DNA of 25,168 nucleotides from Anaerolineales bacterium. Lineage in GTDB: Bacteria; Chloroflexota; Anaerolineae; Anaerolineales; Villigracilaceae. The stretch is from the NCBI GenBank assembly GCA_016928525.1, contig JAFGKO010000303.1, forward strand, positions 1-25,168, given 5' to 3'. The notes beneath the pieces are model-generated. The model worked only from the letters and a program-made list of their open reading frames with translations. It was not told the DNA's origin and searched no databases. The translations under genes and the position numbers were made by a program. Position 1 is the stretch's first letter. Each line of letters begins with the position of its first letter. This document shows positions 7,970 through 15,165 of this stretch, one piece after another.

Positions 7970-9448
7970 ATGCCGCGCCAAGAAACCTCCCTGATTCTGG
8001 CTATCATTCCCAGCCAAAGTGTCGTTCGGAATTTAAAAGAACTGTTACAAGGTACAACTTTCAAATTGGAAGTTGCTTTTACCTTGGAAACAGGCACTCA
8101 GATGGCCGAAAGTATGCTCCCCGATGCAATCTTGTTGGATATGGATCCTGAGGGGAGCGCCCTGAGAATCTGCCGGCGTTTGCGTGCTAGCCGTGTCTTG
8201 CAGGGTATGCCTGTTCTCATGCTATGTGACTATAAAGACCACGACTCGCGCGTGCTTGGTCTCGGTGCAGGTGTGGATGACTTCATCAACAAACCGTTCG
8301 ATGGCATTGAATTGTTGTCGCGTTTGCGCACTGTTACACGTTTGAACGCAAAGCGGCTGATGGTCACTGACCTGACGCGCTTCAAATGGATGGCTTCTCA
8401 TGCAGCGGATGGCTATCTGCTGTTGGATACATCGGGAGCCATACATTATACTAATGAGAACGCTCGCACCCTGCTCAATTTATCGGAAGATTATCTCGGT
8501 CTACCTTTCGTAGCCGTGGTGGAATATCGCTTCAAGGCCGAACCTGAAGAAGCCTGGGCAAACTGGATGAACGAACCAGCCCCGTTATTTCTCCTTCAAC
8601 CGGAAACGCCAACTGCGCGCGCAGCCTGGGTCATGCTGGATGCGTTAGACACCTCGCTAGGCGTTGAGCATCACCGCATTGTCCACCTGAAAGATGTCAC
8701 AGAACGCATGTCCATATATCAGGATATGCGTCGCTTTCACACGGTGGTGGCGCACAAGTTGCGCACACCAGTGTCTATATTGGTCAGTTCCCTGGCCTTG
8801 CTCAAATCGCGCTTCGATCAACTGACCGGGGATGAAGTCAAGGAACTCCTCCGTAGCAGCATCACAGGCGTGGACAGGCTATCAACACATGTTCAGGAAA
8901 TTCTCACGTATATCGATGCGCCCCTGGCGTTGAACCTCGGTGAGCCTGTAGCTCTGGAAAAAATTCCTGAGATGGTACAAACCATCTCCGAGCCTCTCAA
9001 ATTGACCGGGGTGGTCATATCTTTGCCGGAACATTTGACTTCGACTGTGGTGGCTCTCACATATGATGCCCTGGAAATCATTCTGTACGAATTACTGACC
9101 AATGCACGCAAGTTTCACCCTGAGAAGAATCCTGCTGTGGAAATATCGGTTGAGCAGATCGATGATAGCTACATTCGCATCCGCGTGATGGATGATGGAC
9201 AGACCTTATCTACTGAGCAGCTTTCCTGGGCCTGGCTTCCGTATGTGCAGGGCGAGAAAGACTTCACCGGCGAACTACCCGGTATGGGCCTTGGTTTTCC
9301 GATGATTGCCACGCTGGTTTGGAAAGCGGGTGGAGACTTGTGGCTGCGTAACCGTCCTGATGGCCCGGGCATGATCGTCGAGTTGAAAATCCCGCTCGAA
9401 AGCACCGCACGCAAATTCGAACGCCCTGCCGCGCCCTACTCGGGGTGA
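7970..9448 (+). CDS. Receiver-PAS-histidine kinase with degenerate receiver
   Basis: 492 residues. The N-terminal receiver (1-125) keeps Asp57 (AILLDMD) and Lys108 (INKPFD). It lacks the acidic pair after strand 1 (LILAIIPSQS) and has Cys86 where Thr/Ser is usual, so Mg2+-dependent phosphorylation may be weak. A PAS-like domain (about 140-245) ends in VTERM. The kinase core has an H-box AHKLRTPVSIL with His262, N-box ELLTNARKF, a shortened G1 box MDDGQTLS (no DxGxG) and G2 GMGLGFPMI. REC-first kinases of this type often act as intermediates in relays. It has no adjacent response regulator and faces the minus-strand yraN-like gene with a 46-bp gap. There is no membrane segment. Confidence 0.85.
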   Translation: MPRQETSLILAIIPSQSVVRNLKELLQGTTFKLEVAFTLETGTQMAESMLPDAILLDMDPEGSALRICRRLRASRVLQGMPVLMLCDYKDHDSRVLGLGAGVDDFINKPFDGIELLSRLRTVTRLNAKRLMVTDLTRFKWMASHAADGYLLLDTSGAIHYTNENARTLLNLSEDYLGLPFVAVVEYRFKAEPEEAWANWMNEPAPLFLLQPETPTARAAWVMLDALDTSLGVEHHRIVHLKDVTERMSIYQDMRRFHTVVAHKLRTPVSILVSSLALLKSRFDQLTGDEVKELLRSSITGVDRLSTHVQEILTYIDAPLALNLGEPVALEKIPEMVQTISEPLKLTGVVISLPEHLTSTVVALTYDALEIILYELLTNARKFHPEKNPAVEISVEQIDDSYIRIRVMDDGQTLSTEQLSWAWLPYVQGEKDFTGELPGMGLGFPMIATLVWKAGGDLWLRNRPDGPGMIVELKIPLESTARKFERPAAPYSG

Positions 9449-9494
9449 ACTTGATTATGAGGGGAAATTTTTATAAAGACCAGGAAGAGAAATT

Positions 9495-9848
9495 TTAAAT
9501 AGCGTTCTCAAAGTGGGTGATTTTAGGCATGGTATTTACTTTTCCCTCCACTGCAATGACATCGATCTGCCAGTGGTCGATTTCGTTCTTTTGCGTGTAA
9601 TGCTCTGCTGCTGATAGCATGTGCTCTTGCTTCCTCGGCGTGATAGAAATCTCCGGTGGCCCAAGGCTATTCGAGGTGCGCGTCTTGACTTCGACGAAGA
9701 TGGTGAAGCCATCTTTCTCCGCAATGAGGTCGATCTCTCCATAGGGTGTGCGGACGTTGCGTGCAATGATCTTGTAGCCACGCTTTTCGAGATACTCCGC
9801 AGCAATGCTTTCGCCCCAAGCCCCGACCTTCTGGTTGCGGCCGCTCAT
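9495..9848 (-). CDS. YraN/UPF0102 family endonuclease-fold protein
   Basis: 117 residues beginning MSGRNQKVGAWGESIAAEYL. The order GE (12-13), GEIDLIA (37-43) and FVEVK (51-55) gives the PD-(D/E)xK-like pattern D40, E53, K55 that defines the UPF0102 (YraN) family. Its role is unproven; DNA processing is usually suggested. The start at 9848 is preferred over longer in-frame extensions because it matches the family N-terminus and overlaps the glycosyltransferase stop in an ATGA tetranucleotide (9845-9848), indicating translational coupling. The protein length fits the family. Confidence 0.88.
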   Translation of the reverse strand: MSGRNQKVGAWGESIAAEYLEKRGYKIIARNVRTPYGEIDLIAEKDGFTIFVEVKTRTSNSLGPPEISITPRKQEHMLSAAEHYTQKNEIDHWQIDVIAVEGKVNTMPKITHFENAI

Positions 9849-11041
9849 CCGCGGAAGCGCTCCAAAAGTCCTCGCAGCCGCACTTCCCACCTGCGTTGGC
9901 GCGGGAGGAAATTGTATACCAGTTTGTTGTAGTGTTCGAGCATGATCTGCGTGGTGCGTTCGATTGCGTATTTTGTGGACGCTTGCCGGGCGGCTTCTCC
10001 CATTTTTTGACGCAGGTCGTGCTCCAGGCACAGGCGGGTCAATTTAGCGGTGAAGGCAGGCAGGTCTTTGGTTGAGAGAAAGCCGCTGATCCCATCCTCA
10101 ACAGAATCTCCCACGCCCGGAGAGTGGATACCCATCACCGGCAGACCGGCTCCCATGGCTTCGATCACTGAGAGAGGATGCACTTCGGTCACGGAAGCGG
10201 TTACAAAGGCGTCGCACATTGCCAGGTAGCCGGGAATTTTGTCATAGGGGATCATGCCGGTAAAGTGCACGCGCCTCGAAACACCAATATCCCTGGCGTA
10301 TTCTTCCAGTTCCTGTTTGCGGGTTCCGCTGCCCAGGATGAGCAGGAATACATTTTCGAGCGCCTGGGCGACCCCGCCGAAGGCCTGCAACAGGAATTCC
10401 AGGTTTTTTTCCGGTCCCAGCCGCCCGGAGTAGATGAGCAGGATGTCTGATTCTGCAAAGCCGTATTCTGCGCGCGACAGCGGCTCAGCTTCGAAATATC
10501 TCTGCAACTCCACGCCGTTGGGGACAATTTCGATGTGCGTCTTGACTTCCAGCTGCCGTAAAATCTTTTCCATACCGGGAGAAGGTGAGATGACCAGGTC
10601 CACTGCCTCACAAAAGGAGGGCATGTAGGCCTGCAACAACCCCTCGCTGACTTCTTCAGGCAACATGGGCAGGTAAGCCTGGGCGTACAGGTCGTAACGG
10701 GTGTGGTTGGTGAAAATAATGGGTATTCGCAAGGGTCGGCAGTAATGCAATGCCAACCGTCCGCTCAGGAAGGGATGGTGGACGTGGACCACGTCCATGG
10801 TCTGGAGCAGCTTTTTTGCCTCGCGGGAATACCTGAGAGAGAGATAGAAGCCTGTATCGGCCAGGGGCAGGCCCGGGCTGCGGATGACGCGCGGGTCGTC
10901 GTCTTCATGATCCGGCTCGCTGAAAGTGAACACATAGACATCGTGTCCGGCTTTTTCGAGGTAGCGTTTGTTCAGGTCGATGTAGTTGGTGATGCCGCTG
11001 ATATGGGGTTTGTACGTGTCCGCCATCATGCCAATACGCAT
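9845..11041 (-). CDS. GT4 family glycosyltransferase, diacylglycerol glucosyltransferase-like
   Basis: 398 residues with the two-Rossmann GT-B fold. The N-terminal domain starts MRIGMMADTYKPHISGITNYI and includes VVHVHHPFLSG. The C-terminal nucleotide-sugar domain has IYSGRLGPEKNLEFLL and the E-x7-E motif EVHPLSVIEAMGAG (Glu286, Glu294). The pattern resembles 1,2-diacylglycerol 3-glucosyltransferases making membrane glycolipids, but lipid specificity is inferred only. The start is ATG 11041, with AAAGGCGG just upstream on the minus strand; an upstream in-frame ATG at 11089 would lie inside the predicted promoter. The YraN-family gene follows with a 4-bp overlap. Confidence 0.87.
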   Translation of the reverse strand: MRIGMMADTYKPHISGITNYIDLNKRYLEKAGHDVYVFTFSEPDHEDDDPRVIRSPGLPLADTGFYLSLRYSREAKKLLQTMDVVHVHHPFLSGRLALHYCRPLRIPIIFTNHTRYDLYAQAYLPMLPEEVSEGLLQAYMPSFCEAVDLVISPSPGMEKILRQLEVKTHIEIVPNGVELQRYFEAEPLSRAEYGFAESDILLIYSGRLGPEKNLEFLLQAFGGVAQALENVFLLILGSGTRKQELEEYARDIGVSRRVHFTGMIPYDKIPGYLAMCDAFVTASVTEVHPLSVIEAMGAGLPVMGIHSPGVGDSVEDGISGFLSTKDLPAFTAKLTRLCLEHDLRQKMGEAARQASTKYAIERTTQIMLEHYNKLVYNFLPRQRRWEVRLRGLLERFRG

Positions 11042-11060
11042 GGGTCCGCCTTTCTCTTCA

Positions 11061-11089
11061 ATCGTACGGTATGCGTGAGGGACTGTCAA
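11061..11089 (-). promoter_or_regulatory. sigma70-like promoter of the glycosyltransferase operon
   Basis: On the minus strand TTGACA (11089-11084), a 17-bp spacer and TACGAT (11066-11061). The transcript would start near 11054, about 13 nt before the ATG. The same 87-bp gap must hold the divergent promoter for the sulfur-carrier gene; TAGAAT at 11103-11108 is a possible plus-strand -10 without a good -35. Confidence 0.6.
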
Positions 11090-11128
11090 GTAAAATATGG
11101 GGTAGAATAAATGCCCCCAAGGAATGAT

Positions 11129-11320
11129 ATGGTCAAGTTGATCTTGCGTGACAAAGAATACGAAGTAAAGCCGGGTATGACGTTGTTATCGTCGTTGGAG
11201 AAGTGCGGCATTTTATCGGAATCGGTGATCGCCACGCGTGACGGTGAGTTGATCCTGGATGACGAAATCCTGCAGAATGGCGATGTGATCAAATTGGTAG
11301 CCGTGATTTCAGGTGGTTGA
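11129..11320 (+). CDS. ttuB: Ubiquitin-like sulfur carrier, TtuB/ThiS/MoaD type
   Basis: 63 residues with a beta-grasp pattern (MVKLILRDKEYEV ... DEILQNGDVIKLVAVISGG) ending in Gly-Gly, the C-terminus that is adenylated and converted to thiocarboxylate in ThiS, MoaD and TtuB. ATG 11129 has AAGGAA 4 nt upstream; an in-frame ATG at 11111 has no ribosome binding site. The gene stops 5 nt before a TtuA-like thiolase, so TtuB, the sulfur donor for tRNA 2-thiolation, is a better guess than a thiamin or molybdopterin role. An E1-like activating enzyme is not in the window. Confidence 0.8.
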   Translation: MVKLILRDKEYEVKPGMTLLSSLEKCGILSESVIATRDGELILDDEILQNGDVIKLVAVISGG

Positions 11321-11325
11321 TCGGT

Positions 11326-12288
11326 ATGAAATGTAGAAAATGCGGCGGCAAGGCCTCGGTCAACATGCGCCAGCATAAGCTGGCTTTGTGCAAGGAGCAT
11401 TTCCTGGAGTGGCTCCCCGAGCAGACCGAGCGCTTTATCAAAAAATATGAGATGTTCACCCATGATGAGAAAATCCTGGTGGCGGTTTCGGGCGGCAAGG
11501 ATTCGCTGGCGCTGTGGGATATCCTAGCGCGGCTCGGTTATCGGGCGGATGGACTGTACATTGGATTAGGAATCGATGACGTGTCCCCGTCAGGGGAGGG
11601 CTTGGGTTACTCGTCCGAGTCGCAGCACATGACGCAGAAATTCGCGGACGAACATGGCTTGAAGCTACATATTGTGGACGTGGAAGAGGAGTACGGGCAG
11701 CCTATCCCTGTGCTGGCGGACATCACTCACCGAGGGAAAGGACGTCCCTGCTCTGTCTGCGGACTGGCGAAGCGGCATGTGATGAACCGCATCGCGCGGG
11801 ACCTGGGGTATGCTGTGCTCGCGACCGGCCACAACCTCGACGATGAGGCGGCCGTACTCTTCAGCAACACACTCAACTGGTTAGGGGAATATTTATTGCG
11901 ACAAAGCCCGGTTCTTCCCGAGGCACCAGGACTGGCGCGCAAGGTCAAGCCGCTGTGCCGCTTCTACGAGCGGGAGATGACAGCCTATGCCTTGCTGCGC
12001 GGCATCGAATATATTTATGAGGAATGCCCTTTTGCAAAAGGTTCGAAGACTATTTTTTATAAAGAACTGCTCAACCAACTGGAAACCGAACAACCTGGCG
12101 CCAAACTGTCCTTTTACCTGAAATTCCTCGAGGTTCGCAAACAGGGGCTGTTTGTCGAACAGGATAAGGCGCAGGCGCAACTCACCCCCTGCCCCAATTG
12201 TGGACAGCCCACCTCCGCGCCCGGCCTATGTTCGTTTTGCCGCTTGATGGAGCGGGCGGCGCCGACCTCATCCGACATAGCAGAATAG
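11326..12288 (+). CDS. ttuA: tRNA 2-thiolation enzyme, TtuA/Ncs6-like PP-loop ATPase
   Basis: 320 residues. An N-terminal zinc finger (Cys3, Cys6, Cys22, His25), PP-loop SGGKDS (55-60), two Cys in PCSVCG (142, 145), GHNLDDEA (168-175), third cluster-type Cys234 (EECPF) and a C-terminal zinc finger (Cys289, 292, 302, 305). The N-terminal finger spacing and the three central cysteines match Thermus TtuA, which uses a [4Fe-4S] cluster and TtuB thiocarboxylate to make 2-thio-ribothymidine at tRNA position 54. The related Ncs6 acts on U34, so the target base is inferred. ATG 11326 gives the family M-x-C-x-x-C start with AGGTGG upstream; a TTG at 11317 overlaps the ttuB stop and is less likely. Confidence 0.88.
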   Translation: MKCRKCGGKASVNMRQHKLALCKEHFLEWLPEQTERFIKKYEMFTHDEKILVAVSGGKDSLALWDILARLGYRADGLYIGLGIDDVSPSGEGLGYSSESQHMTQKFADEHGLKLHIVDVEEEYGQPIPVLADITHRGKGRPCSVCGLAKRHVMNRIARDLGYAVLATGHNLDDEAAVLFSNTLNWLGEYLLRQSPVLPEAPGLARKVKPLCRFYEREMTAYALLRGIEYIYEECPFAKGSKTIFYKELLNQLETEQPGAKLSFYLKFLEVRKQGLFVEQDKAQAQLTPCPNCGQPTSAPGLCSFCRLMERAAPTSSDIAE

Positions 12289-12296
12289 GAAATCAT

Positions 12297-12983
12297 ATGT
12301 TGACAATCACAGCATCAGACGCATGGAAAGAAGCGCATCCGGGGGCGCAAATTGGCCTGCTGGAGATTTCCGGCGTGGATAATTCACAGCCAGCCCCTGC
12401 GCTGGACCAGGAGAAGCGCGCCATCGAGGAACGCTTGCGTGAGAGATATGCCGGCTTTTCACGAGATGATTTTCTGGAACTGCCGGTCATGCAGGCCTAC
12501 CATCGCTATTATCGCAAGTTCGGGTATACCTATCATGTTTTGCTGCAACTGGAGTCGGTGGCATTAAGAGGCAAATCCCTGCCAAGTGTCTCGCCGTTGG
12601 TGGATGCGAATTTCGCCGCCGAACTGGATACGCTCATCCTGACCGCCGGGCATGATGTTGCGTTTCTCGAAGCGCCGGTTCTGATCGATGTGGCCCGCGA
12701 GGGCGATGAAATTACCCAAATGGGCGGAAACCAAAAGATCGTGCCGCTAGGGGATATGTTGATGAGAGATGCAAAGGGCATTGCCTGCACCATCCTGCGC
12801 GGGCAGGACAATCGCTCTCCGGTTTTAAAGGCCACAACGCATGTGTTATATGTCTCCTACGTTCCCGATGGGGTGACGGAGGCGCAGGTCCGGGCGCAGT
12901 TGGATTTAATGGAGAAACACGTGCGCTTGTTTGCGTCGGATTGTACCGTGGAGCAGTCGACAATAATTCGCGCAAAACCTTGA
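12297..12983 (+). CDS. Solo B3/B4 (PheRS beta-like) domain protein
   Basis: 228 residues resembling the stand-alone B3/B4 proteins (COG3382) related to the editing region of phenylalanyl-tRNA synthetase beta. Visible family features are LPVMQAYHRYYRKFG, a central LPSVSPLVDANF block and the DGNQ/'GG'-type EITQMGGNQKIVPLGDMLMRDAKG strand. The editing of misacylated tRNA is a plausible but unproven role. The ATG at 12297 lies 8 nt after the ttuA stop with GGAAA before it, and in-frame codons further upstream overlap ttuA without a ribosome binding site. Cotranscription with ttuB-ttuA puts it among tRNA-related genes. Its stop codon overlaps a TTGACA promoter element for the next gene. Confidence 0.8.
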   Translation: MLTITASDAWKEAHPGAQIGLLEISGVDNSQPAPALDQEKRAIEERLRERYAGFSRDDFLELPVMQAYHRYYRKFGYTYHVLLQLESVALRGKSLPSVSPLVDANFAAELDTLILTAGHDVAFLEAPVLIDVAREGDEITQMGGNQKIVPLGDMLMRDAKGIACTILRGQDNRSPVLKATTHVLYVSYVPDGVTEAQVRAQLDLMEKHVRLFASDCTVEQSTIIRAKP

Positions 12984-13008
12984 CAAAACCTGTGCAGTTT
13001 GATAGAAT
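12980..13008 (+). promoter_or_regulatory. sigma70-like promoter overlapping the B3/B4 stop codon
   Basis: TTGACA (12980-12985), 17-bp spacer, TAGAAT (13003-13008): a near-consensus promoter. The TGA stop of the B3/B4 gene (12981-12983) lies inside the -35 element. The predicted start is near 13015, upstream of the hairpin at 13028-13062 and of the peroxiredoxin-like gene. Confidence 0.65.
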
Positions 13009-13027
13009 TTGAAAGTATTTGCTGAGC

Positions 13028-13062
13028 AAAGTCCGTGACAAATAAACAAAGTCACGGATTTT
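13028..13062 (+). terminator. Terminator or attenuator hairpin in the peroxiredoxin gene leader
   Basis: Arms 13028-13039 (AAAGTCCGTGAC) and 13051-13062 (GTCACGGATTTT) pair over 12 bp with one G-U; the A-rich loop is 11 nt. The right arm ends in TTTT. It can terminate the ttuB-ttuA-B3/B4 transcript, but it also lies downstream of the promoter at 12980-13008 and would attenuate it. Confidence 0.65.
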
Positions 13063-13096
13063 GATTGACAACTCTTTGAGGTGACAGAATTTTCAC

Positions 13097-13702
13097 ATGA
13101 CCAAACTAGCTCATCTAAAATTCAACGATCCCGCGCCTGATCTGGAACTGCCGGACACACAAGGTAAACTCGTGCGCCTGTCTTCGCTGTGGAAGATGCA
13201 GGTGCTGGTGTTAGCGTTTACCCGGCATTTTGGCTGTCCGCAGTGCAAGGATATGGTGGATGCGCTCTCGACGGCCGCGTCGGAGTTCAAACAGAAGAAT
13301 CTTGCCCTGGCGTTTGTAACACAGGGTACGACTGAAGCGGCCAAAGTCTTCTGCGAGGAGCGTGCGCCCGGCCAGTTGTGCCTGTCGGACCCGGCGCGGG
13401 AGGCCTACCGCGCCTATGGACTGGAACGCGCCACTATCTGGCAGACCTTCCTATCTTGGCGCGTGTGGCAGTCCAATAAGCGCTTGAAGGAAGAACGTGG
13501 CTGGAACACGGACCTGCCGCCTGCCGGGCAGGACGCCATGCAATTGGCGGGAACGTTCGTCATCGGTACGGACGGCCGCGTCCGCCTGCCGTATTATTAT
13601 GATGATATCGCCGATCACCCACCCGTGGATTTGCTGTTGCACGGTGTAATGGGGATGGATTGGAACCAGCCGTTTGAGGGGCCGGTGGCGCCACACGTTT
13701 AG
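13097..13702 (+). CDS. Peroxiredoxin-like (AhpC/TSA, PRXL2-type) protein
   Basis: 201 residues with a thioredoxin-like fold: FNDPAPDLELPDTQGKLVRL, then LAFTRHFGCPQCKDM with Cys47-x-x-Cys50, and TFVIGTDGRVRLPYYYDD near the C-terminus. The CxxC in 'FGCPxC' is that of the AhpC/TSA-related PRX-like2 group, which probably handles peroxides or disulfides in the cytoplasm; no signal peptide is present. The ribosome binding site is poor: GAGG lies about 15 nt before the ATG. Upstream sits a strong promoter with a terminator-like hairpin, which suggests conditional expression. The stop codon abuts an interspersed repeat. Confidence 0.82.
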   Translation: MTKLAHLKFNDPAPDLELPDTQGKLVRLSSLWKMQVLVLAFTRHFGCPQCKDMVDALSTAASEFKQKNLALAFVTQGTTEAAKVFCEERAPGQLCLSDPAREAYRAYGLERATIWQTFLSWRVWQSNKRLKEERGWNTDLPPAGQDAMQLAGTFVIGTDGRVRLPYYYDDIADHPPVDLLLHGVMGMDWNQPFEGPVAPHV

Positions 13703-13788
13703 TGTCACTGCGAGAAGGGCGCAGCCCGACGCGGCAGTCTCTTGCTAACCAGAGATTGCCACGCTCCCTGCGGTCGCTCGCAATGACA
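13703..13788. repeat. Interspersed palindromic repeat, copy 1
   Basis: Starts TGTCACTGCGAG (13703-13714) and ends CTCGCAATGACA (13777-13788): 12-bp inverted termini with one mismatch. Inside, GGCAGTCTCT and AGAGATTGCC form a second stem. It begins directly after the upstream stop codon. This type of 'GTCATTGCGAG ... CTCGCAATGAC' element is widespread in bacterial intergenic DNA. Confidence 0.8.
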
Positions 13789-13794
13789 ACTTGA

Positions 13795-14964
13795 ATGGGA
13801 TTTATGAAAACCTTTTTCCTTGCCTTTTACCTCGCAATAAAAGAGATCGTCCGCAATAAGGGACGGTTCTTCCTGGTCAGCCTGGTGATTGCCTTGATCA
13901 CCCTGCTGGTGCTGTTCATCGCCGCCCTGGGGGAGGGACTAGCCGACGGTAACCGCCAGTACGTTGCCAACCTGGACGCGCAACTGGTCGTTTTCCTCGA
14001 TAAATCGGACTACAACATCTCGTCCAGCCGCCTGGATACGAACATCATCCGCGCGGTGCGGCGCGTGGATGGTGTGGCGGATGCCGGGCCGATCTACACG
14101 TCTACCAGCCAGATCGTCTCGTTGGAGGAACCGCTCAAGATTTCGATGTTGGCGGTCGAAGCTGACAGACCGGGGATGCCCCCGTTAATCGAGGGCAGGC
14201 CGTTCAGGGGGGGCGAAGCGAGCGAAGCCGTCATCGACGAGGGCGTCGCCCTGCGCTCTGGTATCAAAGTCGGCGATGAAATCCAGATCCGTTCCACACA
14301 AGGGACGCAGGATAAATTTTTCTTCCTGAAAGTGGTCGGCCTGGTAGGCAGACAGTCTTATTTCTTCCAGCCGACGATTTTCGTCCCGCCTGCTACCTGG
14401 GAGAAGATGCGCCCGCAGCCCGAAGCAGACTTGCGCGATTCGACGCCGTACCCGAACATCATCGCGGTCAAGCTGCAAGACCCAGCGCAGATCGACTTGA
14501 TGAAGGCGCGTTTGCAGGCACAGGTGACCAACATTGAAGTAGCCGACATCGAAACGACCATCAACAACATCCCCGGCTACTCGGCCCAGCAGAGCACAGT
14601 GCAGACGCAGGGTGCCTTCACGCTGCTGATTGGCATCCTGGTGATCGGCGGATTTTTCCAGATCCAGGTGCTGCAAAAGGTGCCGCAGATCGGCGTGCTC
14701 AAGGCGATTGGCTCGTCGAACGGGGCGGTCGGGTTGGCGGCGGTGATGCAGATCATTGTGGTGACCGCCATCGGGGTGGGCATCGGCGCCGGGCTAACCT
14801 ATCTGTTCTCGCTGGGTTTCCCGCCTACCATCCCATTGGCCTTCGACGGTACGCGCTCGCTGCTGGCAGTCATCGCGTTGCTGCTGATCGGCCCGCTGGG
14901 CGGCATGGTTTCGATTATATATGCCGTGCGGATCGAACCGCTCAAGGCGTTGAAACTAGCTTAA
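13795..14964 (+). CDS. ABC transporter permease, FtsX/MacB/DevC type
   Basis: 389 residues. One transmembrane helix near the N-terminus (about 22-46), a large extracytoplasmic domain (about 47-270) of the MacB_PCD kind, then three helices (about 274-297, 315-340 and 358-381). FQIQVLQKVPQIGVLKAIGSS between helices 2 and 3 is the typical FtsX-like coupling segment. The end MVSIIYAVRIEPLKALKLA is also characteristic. Such permeases work with the ATPase encoded next, in export or mechanotransmission across the membrane; no periplasmic adaptor gene is seen here, so the cargo is unknown. An alternative start is ATG 13804; neither has a good ribosome binding site. Confidence 0.88.
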   Translation: MGFMKTFFLAFYLAIKEIVRNKGRFFLVSLVIALITLLVLFIAALGEGLADGNRQYVANLDAQLVVFLDKSDYNISSSRLDTNIIRAVRRVDGVADAGPIYTSTSQIVSLEEPLKISMLAVEADRPGMPPLIEGRPFRGGEASEAVIDEGVALRSGIKVGDEIQIRSTQGTQDKFFFLKVVGLVGRQSYFFQPTIFVPPATWEKMRPQPEADLRDSTPYPNIIAVKLQDPAQIDLMKARLQAQVTNIEVADIETTINNIPGYSAQQSTVQTQGAFTLLIGILVIGGFFQIQVLQKVPQIGVLKAIGSSNGAVGLAAVMQIIVVTAIGVGIGAGLTYLFSLGFPPTIPLAFDGTRSLLAVIALLLIGPLGGMVSIIYAVRIEPLKALKLA

Positions 14965-14968
14965 TAAA

Positions 14969-15147
14969 TGTCATTGCGAGCCAACGCCGGTCGAGTAGCC
15001 CGTGTTCTTCGGGCGTATCGAGACCAAGTTGGCGTGGCAATCTCGCGGTTTGAGGTTACATGAGATTGCTTTCGTCGGGTTTCCCTGGCCCGTCGGCCAG
15101 GACGGGCGATACGGCCTTCGGCCTACTCAACCCTCCTCGCAATGACA
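14969..15147. repeat. Interspersed palindromic repeat, copy 2, mosaic with nested hairpins
   Basis: Ends are TGTCATTGCGAG (14969-14980) and CTCGCAATGACA (15136-15147), an exact 12-bp inverted repeat. Nested inside are GGTCGAGTAGCCCG ... CGGGCGTATCGAGACC (14989-15025), CCTGGCC/GGCCAGG (15084-15101) and GATACGGCC/GGCCTACTC around 15109-15127, the last related to the first in reverse orientation. It fills most of the gap between permease and ATPase genes. Confidence 0.8.
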
Positions 15148-15165
15148 TAGTAAAGAGGAGTCATT

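Noticed and set aside
13065..13092. A second TTGACA (13065-13070) before the peroxiredoxin-like gene
   Set aside because: No acceptable -10 at 16-18 bp; the nearest candidates (CAGAAT, GAATTT) are badly spaced or weak.
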